Source: Enterobacter sp. R1(2018) (GTDB taxonomy: Bacteria > Pseudomonadota > Gammaproteobacteria > Enterobacterales > Enterobacteriaceae). Taken from it: a stretch of DNA of 64,000 bases. The translations under genes were made by a program, and so were the position numbers. Shown piece by piece: positions 32,884 through 43,460 of the stretch. Numbering within the stretch: position 1 is the stretch's first letter; every line of letters starts with the position of its first letter. The notes below the pieces were generated by a model, which saw nothing but the letters and a program-made list of their open reading frames with translations, did not search any database and was not told where the DNA came from. The stretch spans positions 1-64,000 of the forward strand of contig NZ_RCAA01000020.1 of assembly GCF_003628475.1 (NCBI RefSeq). The letters are read 5' to 3'.

Positions 32884-33138
32884 GTCAAATCTCTCCTGAA
32901 TTGCAAGGCGTTGATGGATGGCTATCCTCGTCCCGGGATGTCCGGCGACGCCTTTGTGAACATATGCGCACCACGCAGCGTTTCCCCGATTGTAAGTAGC
33001 GCCGCAGCGCGTGTCCAGCGGCTTCCCGAGCTCTTTGCGTAACATAACGTTTTTCAGCTTATGCCGAGAGACTACAGCCTGTTTACCCATTAATTGTTAA
33101 AGAATACGTGTTTAAAAGGCGGCCATTCCCCTGTTTTT

Positions 33139-33239
33139 ACTGTGTGATAGTGCTCATTTATGGCTCGAAAACGCGCTTTTTATGACGAAAGCCACAAATT
33201 TAAGGTTCGATATTTCTCGTTTATGTTCGTTAACGATAA
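33139..33239 (+). promoter_or_regulatory. glpFKX control region: CRP-like site and GlpR operators
   Basis: TGTGTGATAGTGCTCATTT (33141-33159) resembles a CRP site (TGTGA-N6-TCA-type). TATGTTCGTTAACGATAA (33222-33239) closely matches the GlpR operator pattern ATGTTCG-N-TAACGAACAT, and an earlier AAGGTTCGATATTTCTCG may be a second GlpR site. The 440-bp zapB-glpF gap is otherwise without visible genes. Glycerol induction and catabolite control of glpFK are therefore expected. Confidence 0.7.
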
Positions 33240-33323
33240 ATTAACACCATGCCTACATGGCAACAGGATGGCAGGGACGCTCAAATCACAATAATCATTA
33301 ATTTTGCCTTCAGGACCCTACTT

Positions 33324-34175
33324 ATGAGTCAGACAGCTTCACCAACCTTAAAAGGCCAGTGCATCGCAGAATTTATGGGTACCGCGTTGTTGATTTTCTT
33401 CGGGGTAGGATGCGTGGCGGCATTAAAAGTGGCAGGCGCAAGCTTTGGTCAGTGGGAAATCAGCATCATCTGGGGTTTAGGTGTGGCGATGGCCATCTAC
33501 TTAACCGCCGGGGTTTCTGGTGCGCACCTTAATCCTGCCGTCACCATCGCGCTGTGGCTTTTCGCCTGCTTTGACGGACGTAAAGTCGTGCCCTTTATTG
33601 TGTCGCAGATCGCAGGCGCCTTCTGCGCCGCAGCGCTGGTATATGGCTTATATTACAATCTGTTCCTTGATTATGAACAAACCCATCACATGGTGCGTGG
33701 CAGCGTAGAAAGCCTTGAGCTGGCCGGCATCTTCTCTACTTATCCAAACCCGCATATCAATCTTGTGCCGGCGTTTGCCGTAGAGATGGTGATTACCGCC
33801 ATTCTGATGGGCGTGATACTGGCATTGACCGATGATGGCAACGGTATTCCACGCGGGCCGCTGGCGCCGCTGCTGATTGGTTTACTGATAGCCGTAATCG
33901 GCGCATCAATGGGCCCGCTGACCGGCTTTGCCATGAATCCGGCACGCGACTTTGGTCCGAAAATGTTCGCCTGGCTGGCAGGCTGGGGCGAGATTGCCTT
34001 TACCGGCGGCAAGGATATTCCCTACTTCCTGGTACCCGTATTCGGCCCGCTGACGGGCGCGGCCTTAGGCGCATTCGGGTATCGTAAATTGATTGGTCGC
34101 CATTTGCCGTGCGACGTTTGCGAAGATGTTGAAGAGAAAGCTTCACGCTCATCCGCACAACAAAACGCCTCTTAA
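33324..34175 (+). CDS. glpF: glycerol uptake facilitator
   Basis: GlpF is an inner-membrane aquaglyceroporin that lets glycerol diffuse in for GlpK to phosphorylate. Starting at MSQTASPTLKGQCIAEFMG gives 283 residues (E. coli 281); 25 upstream in-frame codons were rejected because they cover the operator region. The two half-helix motifs SGAHLNPAV (about residues 64-72) and GFAMNPARDFGP (about 199-210) define the pore; the Gly/Asp pattern after the second NPA is of the glycerol type. Six membrane spans are expected. glpK follows 25 bp later. Confidence 0.96.
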   Translation: MSQTASPTLKGQCIAEFMGTALLIFFGVGCVAALKVAGASFGQWEISIIWGLGVAMAIYLTAGVSGAHLNPAVTIALWLFACFDGRKVVPFIVSQIAGAFCAAALVYGLYYNLFLDYEQTHHMVRGSVESLELAGIFSTYPNPHINLVPAFAVEMVITAILMGVILALTDDGNGIPRGPLAPLLIGLLIAVIGASMGPLTGFAMNPARDFGPKMFAWLAGWGEIAFTGGKDIPYFLVPVFGPLTGAALGAFGYRKLIGRHLPCDVCEDVEEKASRSSAQQNAS

Positions 34176-34185
34176 GCACCACTGA

Positions 34186-35715
<1,530 letters not shown>

Positions 35716-35725
35716 GCCCTTTATA

Positions 35726-35748
35726 CGGCCCCGAAAGGGGCCATTTTC
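35726..35748 (+). terminator. hairpin after glpK
   Basis: GGCCCC-GAAA-GGGGCC followed by ATTTTC forms a moderate terminator. The T-run is short, so read-through into glpX is possible. Confidence 0.6.
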
Positions 35749-35835
35749 ACTCCCCTTCCCCCTTGCAGGGTTTTCCTGGCCGACAGCCGCCTGTGCTACA
35801 CTCCGTCGCAATTAAGCTTGCTAAATGAGTATGTG

Positions 35836-36846
35836 ATGAAAAGAGAACTTGCGATCGAATTTTCCCGCGTAACGGAAGCCGCAGCGCTTGCAGGCTATAA
35901 ATGGCTTGGCCGCGGCGATAAAAATACTGCTGACGGCGCAGCCGTTCATGCCATGCGCATCGTGCTTAACCAGGTCAATATCGACGGTCGGATTGTGATT
36001 GGCGAAGGGGAAATTGACGAGGCGCCGATGCTCTATATCGGCGAGAAAGTGGGAACCGGACAAGGCGACGCGGTAGATATCGCCGTTGATCCCATAGAAG
36101 GCACCCGCATGACGGCGATGGGCCAGGCCAACGCGCTGGCGGTATTAGCCGTAGGCGATAAAGGCAGTTTCCTGAACGCGCCTGATATGTATATGGAAAA
36201 GCTGATCGTTGGCCCTGGCGCACGAGGCGTTATCGATCTCAACCTGCCGCTTGCGCAAAATTTGCATAACATTGCCGTTGCGCTCAATAAACCGCTCAGC
36301 GAGCTCACCGTCACCATTCTGGCGAAACCGCGCCACGAGGCCACGATCGCCGAAATGCAGAAGCTGGGCGTGCGCGTTTTTGCCATTCCAGACGGCGACG
36401 TTGCCGCGTCGATTCTGACCTGCATGCCGGACAGCGAAGTGGACGTGATGTACGGCATCGGCGGCGCGCCTGAAGGGGTGATTTCCGCGGCGGTTATCCG
36501 CGCGCTGGACGGCGATATGCAGGGACGACTGCTGGCTCGTCATCACGTTAAGGGCGACAATGAAGTAAACCGCCGCATCGGCGAACAGGAGCTGGAACGC
36601 TGCAAAAAGATGGGCATTGAAGCAGGAAAAGTTCTGAAGCTGGACGACATGGCGCGCAACGATAACGTTATCTTTTCGGCCACCGGCATCACCAAAGGCG
36701 ATCTGCTTGAGGGGATCGCTCGCAAAGGTAATATGGCGACCACAGAAACGCTGCTGATTCGCGGCAAATCGCGCACCATTCGCCGTATCAAATCCATTCA
36801 CTATCTCGACCGCAAAGACCCGGACGTGCAGACCCATATTCTGTAA
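35836..36846 (+). CDS. glpX: class II fructose-1,6-bisphosphatase
   Basis: GlpX hydrolyses fructose 1,6-bisphosphate in gluconeogenesis, useful during growth on glycerol. The 336 residues from MKRELAIEFSRVTEAAALAG equal E. coli GlpX; the earlier ATG at 35818 adds six unconserved codons. Metal-site motifs are IGEGEIDEAPML (about residues 56-67) and VDPIEGTRM (about 84-92), and ATGITKGDLLEG lies near 283. It is Mn-dependent and unrelated to Fbp class I. It is the third glp gene, with the fpr start about 100 bp later. Confidence 0.96.
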   Translation: MKRELAIEFSRVTEAAALAGYKWLGRGDKNTADGAAVHAMRIVLNQVNIDGRIVIGEGEIDEAPMLYIGEKVGTGQGDAVDIAVDPIEGTRMTAMGQANALAVLAVGDKGSFLNAPDMYMEKLIVGPGARGVIDLNLPLAQNLHNIAVALNKPLSELTVTILAKPRHEATIAEMQKLGVRVFAIPDGDVAASILTCMPDSEVDVMYGIGGAPEGVISAAVIRALDGDMQGRLLARHHVKGDNEVNRRIGEQELERCKKMGIEAGKVLKLDDMARNDNVIFSATGITKGDLLEGIARKGNMATTETLLIRGKSRTIRRIKSIHYLDRKDPDVQTHIL

Positions 36847-36944
36847 GGCTACCGTTTGTCTGATTGAGCTTTCCAGCCCGCGCAGGCTGGAAATCTCTCA
36901 TTTTTCTGGTGAAGATAAGGCAAGAGCAACAACAGGAGCGCAAC

Positions 36945-37691
36945 ATGGCGGATTGGGTCAAAGGTAAAGTTACTCAGGTTCAACACTGGACCGATTCTCT
37001 CTTCAGCCTTACGGTTCAGGCTCCTGTCGCCCCGTTTACCGCCGGGCAATTTACCAAGCTGGCGCTGGAAATCGACGGGGAACGCGTGCAGCGCGCCTAT
37101 TCTTATGTCAACGCGCCGGGCAATCCCGATCTCGAATTCTACCTGGTCAACGTGCCGGAAGGTAAACTCAGCCCGCGCCTGCACGTTATGCAACCCGGCG
37201 ACGAAGTACTGGTGGTAAGTGAGGCCGCCGGATTCTTTGTTCTGGAAGAAATCCCGGACTGCAAAACGCTGTGGATGCTGGCGACCGGTACCGCGCTTGG
37301 CCCTTATCTTTCGATTCTGCAGGAAGGCAAAGATCTTGAACGCTTTGAGAACATCGTTTTGCTGCATGCCGTGCGCTATGCCAGCGACCTGAGCTACCTG
37401 CCGTTAATGCAGCAGCTTCAGCGGCGCTATGAAGGGAAATTACGCATTCAGACGGTGGTGAGCCGCGAAACCATCGCCGGTTCGCTGCACGGACGCGTAC
37501 CTGCGCTGATCGATAGCGGCGAGCTGGAAGCCGCCGTTGGCTTAGCGATGGATATCGAAACCAGCCATGTCATGCTGTGCGGCAACCCGCAAATGGTGCG
37601 CGATACCCAGCAGCTGCTGAAAGATACCCGGCAGATGACCAAACATTTGCGTCGCCGTCCGGGCCATATGACCGCAGAACATTACTGGTAA
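36945..37691 (+). CDS. fpr: ferredoxin/flavodoxin-NADP+ reductase
   Basis: Fpr is a cytoplasmic FAD enzyme that passes electrons from NADPH to flavodoxin and ferredoxin. The 248 residues from MADWVKGKVTQVQHWTDSLF equal E. coli Fpr. FAD-binding RAYSYVNAP is near residues 50-58, the NADP segment LWMLATGTALGPYLSIL near 107-123, and the C-terminus ends in the family's Trp (EHYW). The 27 in-frame codons upstream were rejected. The gene is convergent with the DUF805 gene, leaving 2 bp between stops. Confidence 0.96.
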   Translation: MADWVKGKVTQVQHWTDSLFSLTVQAPVAPFTAGQFTKLALEIDGERVQRAYSYVNAPGNPDLEFYLVNVPEGKLSPRLHVMQPGDEVLVVSEAAGFFVLEEIPDCKTLWMLATGTALGPYLSILQEGKDLERFENIVLLHAVRYASDLSYLPLMQQLQRRYEGKLRIQTVVSRETIAGSLHGRVPALIDSGELEAAVGLAMDIETSHVMLCGNPQMVRDTQQLLKDTRQMTKHLRRRPGHMTAEHYW

Positions 37692-37693
37692 AC

Positions 37694-38113
37694 TCAGCGG
37701 TATTTTACTTCGCTGGTATCTTTGCCGAATCTGTTCTCGCCCTGGGTGCCGACAAACGCGCCCAGGTCCATAATAATCATCACCAGAATCAACGTGGGGA
37801 TAAAGCGCCCCAGTCCCCACTGCGCTACGCCGCCAAAAACCTCCCAGTTACCCGCCAGAAGCAACCATGCCGGTATAAACAGCAGCGCCCACCAGCCTTT
37901 CCTGTTGCGATCGTGCAGGCGTTTGACGATAACCGCAGCCGTAGGAATGAGTGACCCCGACAAAAAGAAGCCAGCGGTCGAGTAAGGCATAATTTTTTCC
38001 CCGGCCAGGGTAAACAAAATCGCCAGGCCGGCAATCCACACGCCAATCCAAATCCAGAAATCGCGCCGTCCAATACGCCCGCTAAAAGAGAACAGCCATT
38101 GCTGTATGGTCAT
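37694..38113 (-). CDS. yiiR: DUF805 family inner-membrane protein (YiiR-like)
   Basis: This is a 139-residue membrane protein of unknown function. It begins MTIQQWLFSFSGRIGRRDFW, the typical DUF805 start, and has three to four hydrophobic segments (about residues 21-43, 46-64, 78-92 and 103-121) with the conserved VKRLHDRNRKGWW motif between the second and third. The similarity to E. coli YiiR is strongest at both ends. The frame extends 22 codons upstream into the yiiQ promoter region and was trimmed to the family start. Confidence 0.85.
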   Translation of the reverse strand: MTIQQWLFSFSGRIGRRDFWIWIGVWIAGLAILFTLAGEKIMPYSTAGFFLSGSLIPTAAVIVKRLHDRNRKGWWALLFIPAWLLLAGNWEVFGGVAQWGLGRFIPTLILVMIIMDLGAFVGTQGENRFGKDTSEVKYR

Positions 38114-38227
38114 GGTAAGGTCCTTATTAAAATTATGCGGCGTAGTGTACCCTGGCCGAGCCGGGTTTTGACAAGCCAACAGATTGCCGATTTAATCGGT
38201 GCAATGAATGTCCTGGAGAAGCTGTTG

Positions 38228-38827
38228 ATGAAATATCTGCTCTGCGCCTTTGCGCTGTTCACGCTACCTGTTGCAGTGAGCCGGGCAGACCCGCCTTCAG
38301 AAACGCTCTCCACCTTACCCGCCGCGCCCTACCTGCTGCCCGGCTCGCCGACCTTCGATCTGACGATTACGCAGTTTCGTGAAAAATTTAATATCGATAA
38401 CCCAAAGCTGCCGATCAATGAATTTCGCGCCATCGACGCCAGCCGCGACAGGACGAACCTGACGCGAGCGGCCAGCAAGATTAACGAAAATCTCTACGCA
38501 TCGACGGCGCTGGAACGCGGCACGCTGAAAATCAAATCCATCCAAATGACCTGGCTGCCGATTCAGGGGCCGGAGCAGAAAGCCGCGCAGGCGAAAGCGA
38601 TGGAGTATATGGCTGCTCTGCTGCGCAGCTTCACCCCCACGTTTTCTAAGCAGCAAAGCCAGGACAGACTGAACAAATTACTCAGCGCCGGTAAGAACAA
38701 ACGCTACTTCGCGCAGACTGAAGGGGCGATTCGCTACGTAGTGGCAGATAACGGCGAAAAGGGGCTAACTTTCGCTGTTGAACCGATTAAGCTGGCGCTT
38801 TCGGAAACGCTAAACAACGGTGAATAA
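38228..38827 (+). CDS. yiiQ: DUF1454 family periplasmic protein YiiQ
   Basis: This is a 199-residue secreted protein of unknown function with the same length as E. coli YiiQ. It has a signal peptide (MKYLLCAFALFTLPVAVSRA, cleavage before DPPSE). The mature part contains the conserved segments LTRAASKINENLYASTALE and KIKSIQMTWLPIQGPEQKAA. The upstream 43 open codons were rejected because they lie before the signal peptide. It is divergent from yiiR and upstream of tpiA. Confidence 0.88.
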   Translation: MKYLLCAFALFTLPVAVSRADPPSETLSTLPAAPYLLPGSPTFDLTITQFREKFNIDNPKLPINEFRAIDASRDRTNLTRAASKINENLYASTALERGTLKIKSIQMTWLPIQGPEQKAAQAKAMEYMAALLRSFTPTFSKQQSQDRLNKLLSAGKNKRYFAQTEGAIRYVVADNGEKGLTFAVEPIKLALSETLNNGE

Positions 38828-38862
38828 ATGACAAAAAGCAAAGCCTTTCACTCGTTGAGTCT

Positions 38863-38913
38863 CTATACTATTTCACAGACCATGCTGCCCTGAGGGCAGC
38901 GATTCTTTTATTT
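38863..38913 (+). promoter_or_regulatory. tpiA leader: -10 element followed by a terminator-like hairpin
   Basis: TATACT (38864-38869) is a likely -10, and GCTGCCC-TGA-GGGCAGC (38884-38900) then GATTCTTTTATTT looks like an intrinsic terminator. It lies only 24-37 bp before the tpiA ATG, so transcripts from this -10 would cross it. It may instead terminate yiiQ read-through. Confidence 0.5.
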
Positions 38914-38936
38914 GCTTGACCTTGTGGAGAATTAAA

Positions 38937-39704
38937 ATGCGACATCCTTTAGTGATGGGTAACTGGAAACTGAACGGCAGCAAGCACATGGTTAACGAGC
39001 TGATTGCTGGCCTGCGCAAAGAACTGTCCGGCGTTGATGGTTGTGGCGTAGCTATCGCTCCTCCGACCATGTACCTGGACCTGGCAAAACACGCCGCTTC
39101 CGGTAGCCACATCATTCTTGGTGCTCAGAACGTTGACGTAAACCTGTCCGGCGCCTTCACCGGTGAAGTCTCCGCTGAAATGCTCAAAGACATCGGTGCT
39201 AAATACATCATCATCGGTCACTCCGAGCGTCGTACCTATCACGCTGAATCCGACGAACTGATCGCGAAGAAATTCGCCGTCCTGAAACAAGTTGGCCTGA
39301 CGCCGGTACTGTGCATCGGCGAAACCGAAGCGGAAAACGAAGCGGGCAAAACCGAAGAAGTTTGTGCTCGTCAGATTGACGCCGTTCTGAAAACTCAGGG
39401 CGCGGCTGCTTTCGAAGGCGTCGTTATCGCTTACGAACCCGTATGGGCAATCGGTACTGGCAAATCAGCAACGCCTGCTCAGGCTCAGGCCGTTCACAAA
39501 TTCATTCGCGATCACATCGCTAAAGCCGATGCGAAAGTGGCTGAACAAGTCATCATCCAGTACGGCGGTTCCGTAAACGATAAAAACGCAGCCGAGCTGT
39601 TCGCTCAGCCGGACATTGACGGCGCGCTGGTTGGCGGTGCTTCCCTGAAAGCCGACGCTTTTGCGGTTATCGTTAAGGCTGCAGCTGAAGCGAAAAAAGC
39701 GTAA
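38937..39704 (+). CDS. tpiA: triosephosphate isomerase
   Basis: TpiA interconverts dihydroxyacetone phosphate and glyceraldehyde 3-phosphate in glycolysis. The 255-residue protein equals E. coli TpiA. Catalytic residues are in NWKLNGS (Lys near 11), IIGHSERR (His near 95) and [16 protein letters not shown] (Glu near 167, with loop 6). Codon use is strongly biased to major codons, as for an abundant enzyme. SD sequence GGAG lies 8 bases before the ATG. In K-12 the next gene is cdh; here it is an SLC13-type transporter. Confidence 0.98.
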   Translation: MRHPLVMGNWKLNGSKHMVNELIAGLRKELSGVDGCGVAIAPPTMYLDLAKHAASGSHIILGAQNVDVNLSGAFTGEVSAEMLKDIGAKYIIIGHSERRTYHAESDELIAKKFAVLKQVGLTPVLCIGETEAENEAGKTEEVCARQIDAVLKTQGAAAFEGVVIAYEPVWAIGTGKSATPAQAQAVHKFIRDHIAKADAKVAEQVIIQYGGSVNDKNAAELFAQPDIDGALVGGASLKADAFAVIVKAAAEAKKA

Positions 39705-39724
39705 TTAACGCAGAAATAATGTGG

Positions 39725-39748
39725 AAAGGCCCCGCTTGCGGGGCCTTT
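39725..39748. terminator. bidirectional terminator tpiA/SLC13 gene
   Basis: AAAGGCCCCGC and a complementary GCGGGGCCTTTTTTT form a strong GC stem between the tpiA stop and the end of the convergent transporter gene. Confidence 0.85.
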
Positions 39749-39750
39749 TT

Positions 39751-41055
39751 TTATAGCTTTCCCGTCAGCCGGAACCAGCCGTAGTCCAGCGGCATCAGCA
39801 CCATAAAGGTTACCAACGCCAGCGCAAGGCAAAGTTTTAACCCGGCCTTTGCGGGCACCTGTCCCAGCCCCATCGCTACCACAATAGGCGAGGCCATATA
39901 GGGTAGTAAAGGCGTTGAATAACCCAAAACCTGCACCATGATTACCGATAACAGCGGAAACCCCGTCGCCTGCGAGAAGCTTTCCGCAAGCGTGGTATAC
40001 AGCGCCGGTACGCCGTTTGCCGTGACGATAAAGTTCAGCAGGCTGGTTATGCCCGTCAGAGCAACGAAGCTGGTGAAGGGACGTTCGGGATCGAGAGGCA
40101 TCACGGCCAGCAGTTTCTCACCTACCATGCTGCCCAATCCGGTTTCTGTCACCGTAGAGGCCAGCGCCAGAATGCCCGCCACATAGAAACAGGTGCGTAC
40201 GTTCACTCCGCTTGCAAACTCTTCGCTGGTGATAAAGCCAATTCGCGGCAGCAAGGTAATACAGGCGCCGACAAGCCCCACCCAGGCCGGACCAATGCCA
40301 TGCAGGCTTTCAGTGACCCACAGCATTAACACAGCCGCAAGCAGCCATGCCAGCCGCTTTTCATCGCCGCTCATCGGGCCGGGAGACTCCACTTTTTCCG
40401 GAGCACGGGGTTTGCCTGGAAAGAGCCAGCAAATCAGGCCGACAAGCGCCAGGCCTTTCAAAACTCCCAGCACCGGCGTATGTAGCCAGAGATAGGGCAG
40501 ATAGTTGAGATGGATACCGTAAGAACCTTCAGCCGCGCCGCTCATCACCAGATTGGGCACGTTGGCGGGCAAAATGGTGGCGGAAAGCTGAAAGGTGCCG
40601 AATCCAACCGCCAGCGCCAGGCCAAACCAGGCTCTCGATCCTTCCATAATGCCGGCTCTTTTCGCCATCGCCGCCACAACGGGCATCAGCAAAGCGATGC
40701 GCCCCATATTTGAGGGCATAACGAATGCAAGCGCGTAGCTGAGCAACACCACGCTGCCGACCATCCGTACCCAGGAATCGGTCAGATTGGCGGATATCGC
40801 CCTTGCCGCGCGGTCTGCAAGTCCGGTTTTGCGGATCGCAATGCCCAGTACAAATCCGCTAAAGACCAGCCAGAATGCTGAGGAAGCGAACCCGCTGAAA
40901 ATAACTTCGGCAGGAGCGATTTTTGCCACCATCGCTACGGCGAAAAACAGCAGGGCGGTAAGGTATTCAGGTAGCGCGGAGGTAGCCCAGAGGGCGATGG
41001 TAACAAGGATAACCAGACCAGGAAGGAATAAGGGATGGATAAACCAGTGTGACAT
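39751..41055 (-). CDS. SLC13/DASS-type anion or dicarboxylate transporter
   Basis: This is a 434-residue polytopic inner-membrane protein with about 11-12 hydrophobic segments. It looks like a divalent anion:sodium symporter family member: the two substrate-site loops appear as MPSNMGRIALLMP (about residues 112-124) and NFIVTANGVPALYT (near 341-354), which replace the usual Ser-Asn-Thr motifs by SNM and ANG. The substrate cannot be read from this. It lies next to sbp (sulfate-binding protein), so sulfate or a sulfur compound is possible, as are C4-dicarboxylates. In K-12 this position holds cdh. The start ATG at 41055 is followed by a hydrophobic N-terminus typical of the family. Confidence 0.8.
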   Translation of the reverse strand: MSHWFIHPLFLPGLVILVTIALWATSALPEYLTALLFFAVAMVAKIAPAEVIFSGFASSAFWLVFSGFVLGIAIRKTGLADRAARAISANLTDSWVRMVGSVVLLSYALAFVMPSNMGRIALLMPVVAAMAKRAGIMEGSRAWFGLALAVGFGTFQLSATILPANVPNLVMSGAAEGSYGIHLNYLPYLWLHTPVLGVLKGLALVGLICWLFPGKPRAPEKVESPGPMSGDEKRLAWLLAAVLMLWVTESLHGIGPAWVGLVGACITLLPRIGFITSEEFASGVNVRTCFYVAGILALASTVTETGLGSMVGEKLLAVMPLDPERPFTSFVALTGITSLLNFIVTANGVPALYTTLAESFSQATGFPLLSVIMVQVLGYSTPLLPYMASPIVVAMGLGQVPAKAGLKLCLALALVTFMVLMPLDYGWFRLTGKL

Positions 41056-41148
41056 ACCTGTCTCCTGCGGATTTTTTCAGCAGTCTACGGCGGAGCGGCA
41101 GGAATGTAAATTGGCGTTGATAATTGCTCGCATTTAACGCTGAAAGAA

Positions 41149-41173
41149 AAACGGCCCCTGGGGGGCCGTCTGG
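41149..41173 (-). terminator. sbp terminator
   Basis: On the minus strand, ACGGCCCC and GGGGCCGT pair and are followed by TTTTTC, just after the sbp stop codon. Confidence 0.8.
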
Positions 41174-41174
41174 A

Positions 41175-42164
41175 TTAGCGTTTGCTGATTTGGTCGAAGG
41201 TACCGCCGTTAGAGAAGTGTTCTTGCTGAGCTTTCGTCCAGCCGCCGAACTCTTCGTCGATGGTGTACAGCTTCAGTTTCGGGAAGGCATTTTCGTATTT
41301 TTTCGCTACGTCCGCATTACGCGGGCGATAGTAGTTCTTCGCGGCAATTTCCTGGCCTTCCGGGGAGTAAAGGTATTTCAGATACTCTTCGGCGACTTTC
41401 TGCGTCCCTTTCTTCTCAACGACTTTGTCGACAACGGAAACGGTAGGTTCGGCCAGAATAGACTCGCTCGGCGTAACGATTTCAAACTTGTCCTTGCCCA
41501 GCTCGTTGGTCGCCAGCAGCGCCTCGTTTTCCCAGGCGATGAGCACGTCGCCAATGCCGCGTTCCACGAAGGTATTGGTTGAGCCACGCGCGCCGGAATC
41601 CAGCACCTCAACGTTTTTAAACAGCGCCTTCACGAAATCCTGTGCTTTGGCCTGATCGTTATTGTTGTGGTGCAGGGCATAGCCCCATGCGGCCAGATAG
41701 TTCCAGCGAGCGCCGCCGGAGCTTTTCGGGTTCGGAGTAATAACAGAAACGCCCGGTTTAATCAGATCGTTCCAGTCATGAATTTGTTTCGGGTTGCCCT
41801 TACGCACCAGGAATACAATGGTGGAGGTATAAGGCGCGGAGTTATCCGGCAGGCGTTTGATCCAGTTTTTATCAATACGGCCGCGTTCGGCAATAGCATC
41901 GACATCGTAGGCCAGCGCAAGGGTTACCACGTCAGCTTCAATGCCGTTGATGACGGAGGTCGCCTGTTTGCCTGAGCCACCGTGGGATTGACGCACCACC
42001 ACGTTGTCGCCGGTTTCCTGCTTCCAGTGCGCGCTGAAAGCCTTGTTATATTCTTCGTACAGTTCACGCGTCGGGTCGTAAGACACGTTTAGTAGCTGGA
42101 TATCCTTAGCTAATACGCCGCCAGACGCCAAAAGTAATGTTAATCCTACTCCCCACTTGTTCAT
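41175..42164 (-). CDS. sbp: periplasmic sulfate-binding protein
   Basis: Sbp delivers sulfate (and thiosulfate) to the CysTWA ABC transporter. The 329 residues from [21 protein letters not shown] equal E. coli Sbp. They include a signal peptide cleaved after VLA, the sulfate-site segments [39 protein letters not shown] and [14 protein letters not shown], and the C-terminus QISKR. The frame extends 61 codons upstream without similarity. It stands alone as in K-12, next to the SLC13 gene and convergent with none. CysB control is expected but no site was identified by eye. Confidence 0.96.
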   Translation of the reverse strand: MNKWGVGLTLLLASGGVLAKDIQLLNVSYDPTRELYEEYNKAFSAHWKQETGDNVVVRQSHGGSGKQATSVINGIEADVVTLALAYDVDAIAERGRIDKNWIKRLPDNSAPYTSTIVFLVRKGNPKQIHDWNDLIKPGVSVITPNPKSSGGARWNYLAAWGYALHHNNNDQAKAQDFVKALFKNVEVLDSGARGSTNTFVERGIGDVLIAWENEALLATNELGKDKFEIVTPSESILAEPTVSVVDKVVEKKGTQKVAEEYLKYLYSPEGQEIAAKNYYRPRNADVAKKYENAFPKLKLYTIDEEFGGWTKAQQEHFSNGGTFDQISKR

Positions 42165-42270
42165 CGCACGCTCTCTTCTGTGTAGTTTAATGAACTCAGC
42201 CTGCCAGAAACTTATGCATTGATTAAAGAATAAAAAAAGATTGGCTATAACTATTGGAAATATACAGCGG

Positions 42271-42298
42271 CATAAAAAAGCCGGGTTTCCCCGGCTCC
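42271..42298 (-). terminator. pfkA terminator
   Basis: AGCCGGG and CCCGGCT flank TTTC; on the minus strand the stem is followed by TTTTTTATG. It lies 15 bp after the pfkA stop. Confidence 0.82.
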
Positions 42299-42312
42299 TG
42301 ATAAAAGCGGAC

Positions 42313-43275
42313 TTAGTACAGTTTCTTAGCGCAATCCAGCCAGTCACCTTTGAACGGACGCTTCATGTTTTCGATAGCGTCGATGATGTCATGGTGAACC
42401 AGTTTTTCATTCTGAATGCCTACGCAACGACCTCCGTGGCCCTGCAGCAGCAGTTCAATGGAGTATGCGCCCATACGGGAAGCCAGAATACGGTCGTAGG
42501 CTACCGGAGAACCGCCGCGCTGGATGTGGCCCAGGACAGTTGCACGCGTTTCGCGTTTGGTTTCGGTTTCAATATATTTAGCCAGCTCATCGATATCGCA
42601 GATGTGCTCGGTGATAGCCACGATGGCGTGTTTTTTACCTTTCGCGATACCGGCTTTGATTTCTGCCACCAGATCTTCGCGATTAAACTCAACTTCCGGC
42701 AGCACCACGAACTCACAGCCGCCGGCGATGGACGCGGCCAGGGTCAGGTCACCACAGTAGCGGCCCATCACTTCTACGATGGAAATACGCTGGTGGGAGG
42801 AAGAGGTATCACGCAGACGGTCAATTGCTTCAACAACGGTTTCCAGCGCCGTGAAGAAACCGATGGTGTAGTCGGTGCCTTTAATATCGTTATCGATGGT
42901 GCCAGGCAGGCCGATGCATGGGAAGCCCATTTCGGTCAGGCGCTTAGCCCCCATGTAGGAGCCGTCACCGCCGATAACAACCAGCGCATCGATACCGCGT
43001 TTTTTCAGATTCTCGATAGCCACCGCACGGATTTTCTCATCACGGAATTCCGGGAAACGAGCGGAGCCGAGGAAGGTACCGCCGCGGTTGATCATGTCAG
43101 ACACGCTGTAGCGGTCCAGATTGATCATGCGGTCTTCATACAAACCGAGATAGCCATCGTAAATACCCGCTACTTCCAGACCTTCCGACAATGCGGCACG
43201 AACCACACCGCGAATCGCGGCGTTCATGCCCGGCGCATCACCGCCACTCGTCAACACACCAATTTTTTTGATCAT
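42313..43275 (-). CDS. pfkA: 6-phosphofructokinase I
   Basis: PfkA is the ATP-dependent committing enzyme of glycolysis, activated by ADP and inhibited by PEP. The 320 residues equal E. coli PfkA. Motifs are [18 protein letters not shown] (ATP site, 6-23), GGDGSYMGA (102-110), [12 protein letters not shown] (catalytic Asp127 region) and [10 protein letters not shown] (substrate site). A Cra operator lies about 105 bp upstream. A 348-codon open frame fully antisense to this gene is a codon-bias shadow. Confidence 0.98.
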   Translation of the reverse strand: MIKKIGVLTSGGDAPGMNAAIRGVVRAALSEGLEVAGIYDGYLGLYEDRMINLDRYSVSDMINRGGTFLGSARFPEFRDEKIRAVAIENLKKRGIDALVVIGGDGSYMGAKRLTEMGFPCIGLPGTIDNDIKGTDYTIGFFTALETVVEAIDRLRDTSSSHQRISIVEVMGRYCGDLTLAASIAGGCEFVVLPEVEFNREDLVAEIKAGIAKGKKHAIVAITEHICDIDELAKYIETETKRETRATVLGHIQRGGSPVAYDRILASRMGAYSIELLLQGHGGRCVGIQNEKLVHHDIIDAIENMKRPFKGDWLDCAKKLY

Positions 43276-43379
43276 GACTACCTCTGAACTTTGAATGCAA
43301 AATTAATCCTGTTGCCGGAAACAGCCTGCGGGCAAGCCGAGGCTTCGACTCTGCTGCAATAGTATATCAACCGCTTCCA

Positions 43380-43395
43380 GCTGAATTGATTCAGG
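43380..43395. promoter_or_regulatory. Cra (FruR) operator upstream of pfkA
   Basis: GCTGAATTGATTCAGG is a near-perfect palindrome matching the Cra pattern TGAAWCSNTTCA-type, in the pfkA/fieF intergenic region. E. coli pfkA is repressed by Cra, so glycolytic flux control is expected here too. Confidence 0.72.
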
Positions 43396-43460
43396 TCAGG
43401 CCAAAAGGCGGTAATTTATCTCTAAAAAGCCGCCCATGTCTGCTTTACTACAACGAAAAA

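Noticed and set aside
32884-33090. Open extension of zapB by 69 codons upstream
   Set aside because: Composition (Cys, Trp, Pro) is unlike the coiled-coil protein and unlike known ZapB; the ATG at 32883 matches the family start.
42241-43287. 348-codon open frame on the plus strand opposite pfkA
   Set aside because: It mirrors pfkA codon bias, has no recognisable domain, and covers a fully conserved gene; the same explains long antisense frames opposite btuB, argG and gpmI.
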